A DNA stretch of 15,254 bases, from positions 1 to 15,254 of the forward strand of contig JAGHVP010000171.1 of NCBI GenBank assembly GCA_018064305.1, in the 5' to 3' direction. The DNA comes from Candidatus Equibacterium intestinale (GTDB lineage Bacteria; Bacteroidota; Bacteroidia; Bacteroidales; UBA932). Position 1 is the first letter of the stretch. The number at the start of each line of letters is the position of its first letter. The translations under genes were made by a program, and so were the position numbers. Under the pieces are notes generated by a model. The model saw only the letters and a program-made list of their open reading frames with translations. It was not told the origin of the DNA and ran no database searches. Positions 15,155 to 15,254 of this stretch are shown piece after piece.

Positions 15155-15254
15155 ATCGAGTAGGAGGAAAACAAAAGTAGTTTCCTCCTACTTTTGTTTT
15201 CCGACCTCACACACCACCGTACGTGCGGTTCCGCATACGGCGGTTCTTCATTGT
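15155..15254 (-). mobile_element. Group II intron, 3' end (domains V and VI), truncated by window edge
   Basis: On the minus strand, 15246-15213 reads as a 34-nt domain V hairpin. The outer arms ACCGCCGT and ACGGTGGT pair (one G-T), and the inner arms TGCGG and CCGCA close around a bulge. It contains a CGC triad followed by CGTAT, and its descending arm ACGTACGG has the form usual in domain V. The linker GTGTGTGAGGTC then leads to a domain VI-like stem of 15 perfect base pairs (15202-15188 with 15180-15166). The sequence ends CCTACTCGAT, with an unpaired A 7 nt from the end (complement of 15161), as expected for the lariat branch point and an AT 3' terminus. The junction is thus inferred at 15155/15154. 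The CGC triad is known from class IIC introns, but class cannot be fixed from this fragment. The ribozyme body and any reverse transcriptase lie beyond the window. Confidence 0.82.
15159..15200 (+). terminator. Intrinsic terminator-like hairpin for pgk, within the intron's domain VI
   Basis: On the plus strand, AGTAGGAGGAAA (15159-15170) pairs perfectly with TTTCCTCCTACT (15181-15192), leaving a 10-nt loop, and the T-rich run TTTTGTTTT ends at 15200. That is the form of a rho-independent terminator, placed 39 nt after the pgk stop. The same bases can instead form a 15-bp stem (15166-15180 with 15188-15202). Termination is inferred from shape only. Confidence 0.6.

Noticed and set aside
1..15254. 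CRISPR array, tRNA/rRNA genes, toxin-antitoxin or defence-like gene cluster
   Set aside because: No regularly spaced repeats, no cloverleaf or rRNA segments, and every substantial gene is a recognisable housekeeping family. The only accessory element seen is the intron end at the right edge.

Overview
The window looks like a chromosomal segment from the Bacteroidota, most likely the order Bacteroidales. Several things point there: the gene set and order (purH-mreB-mreC-mreD-mrdA-rodA), the protein styles (KHNNACG in PurH, a long RodA, an acidic/lysine-rich insert in Pgk), promoters of the TTTG...TAnnTTTG type with AT-rich leaders, and the near absence of well-spaced Shine-Dalgarno sites. Coding DNA is moderately GC-rich and intergenic DNA is clearly AT-rich. 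I cannot name the genus.

Left part (1-1757): the window opens inside topA, of which only the C-terminal repeats are present. An Lrp/AsnC-type regulator follows 14 nt later. Its 3' end overlaps, tail to tail, the 3' end of ispD (MEP isoprenoid pathway) on the minus strand. ispD diverges from purH across a short AT-rich promoter region (1758-1848).

Middle (1849-11916): purH (last two steps of IMP synthesis) is followed on the same strand by the cell-elongation cluster mreB, mreC, mreD, mrdA (PBP2) and rodA. mreC/mreD and mrdA/rodA overlap by four bases each, so this reads as one operon. MreB filaments, the MreC/MreD membrane partners, the PBP2 transpeptidase and the RodA glycosyltransferase together build lateral-wall peptidoglycan. 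gcvP (glycine decarboxylase) starts 19 nt after rodA.

Right part (11927-15254): lgt (lipoprotein lipidation) and a class I SAM-dependent methyltransferase follow gcvP closely. pgk (glycolysis) comes next behind its own near-consensus Bacteroidales promoter. The last 100 bases are not chromosomal housekeeping DNA. On the minus strand they read as the 3' end of a group II intron (domains V and VI, catalytic CGC triad, end CCTACTCGAT), whose body and any reverse transcriptase lie beyond the window. Read on the plus strand, the domain VI region also looks like an intrinsic terminator for pgk. Most of the window is ordinary core genome; this intron end and its possible second role are the most interesting part. 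No CRISPR array, tRNA, rRNA or new defence-like system was seen, and no gene-free stretch exceeds 300 bases.
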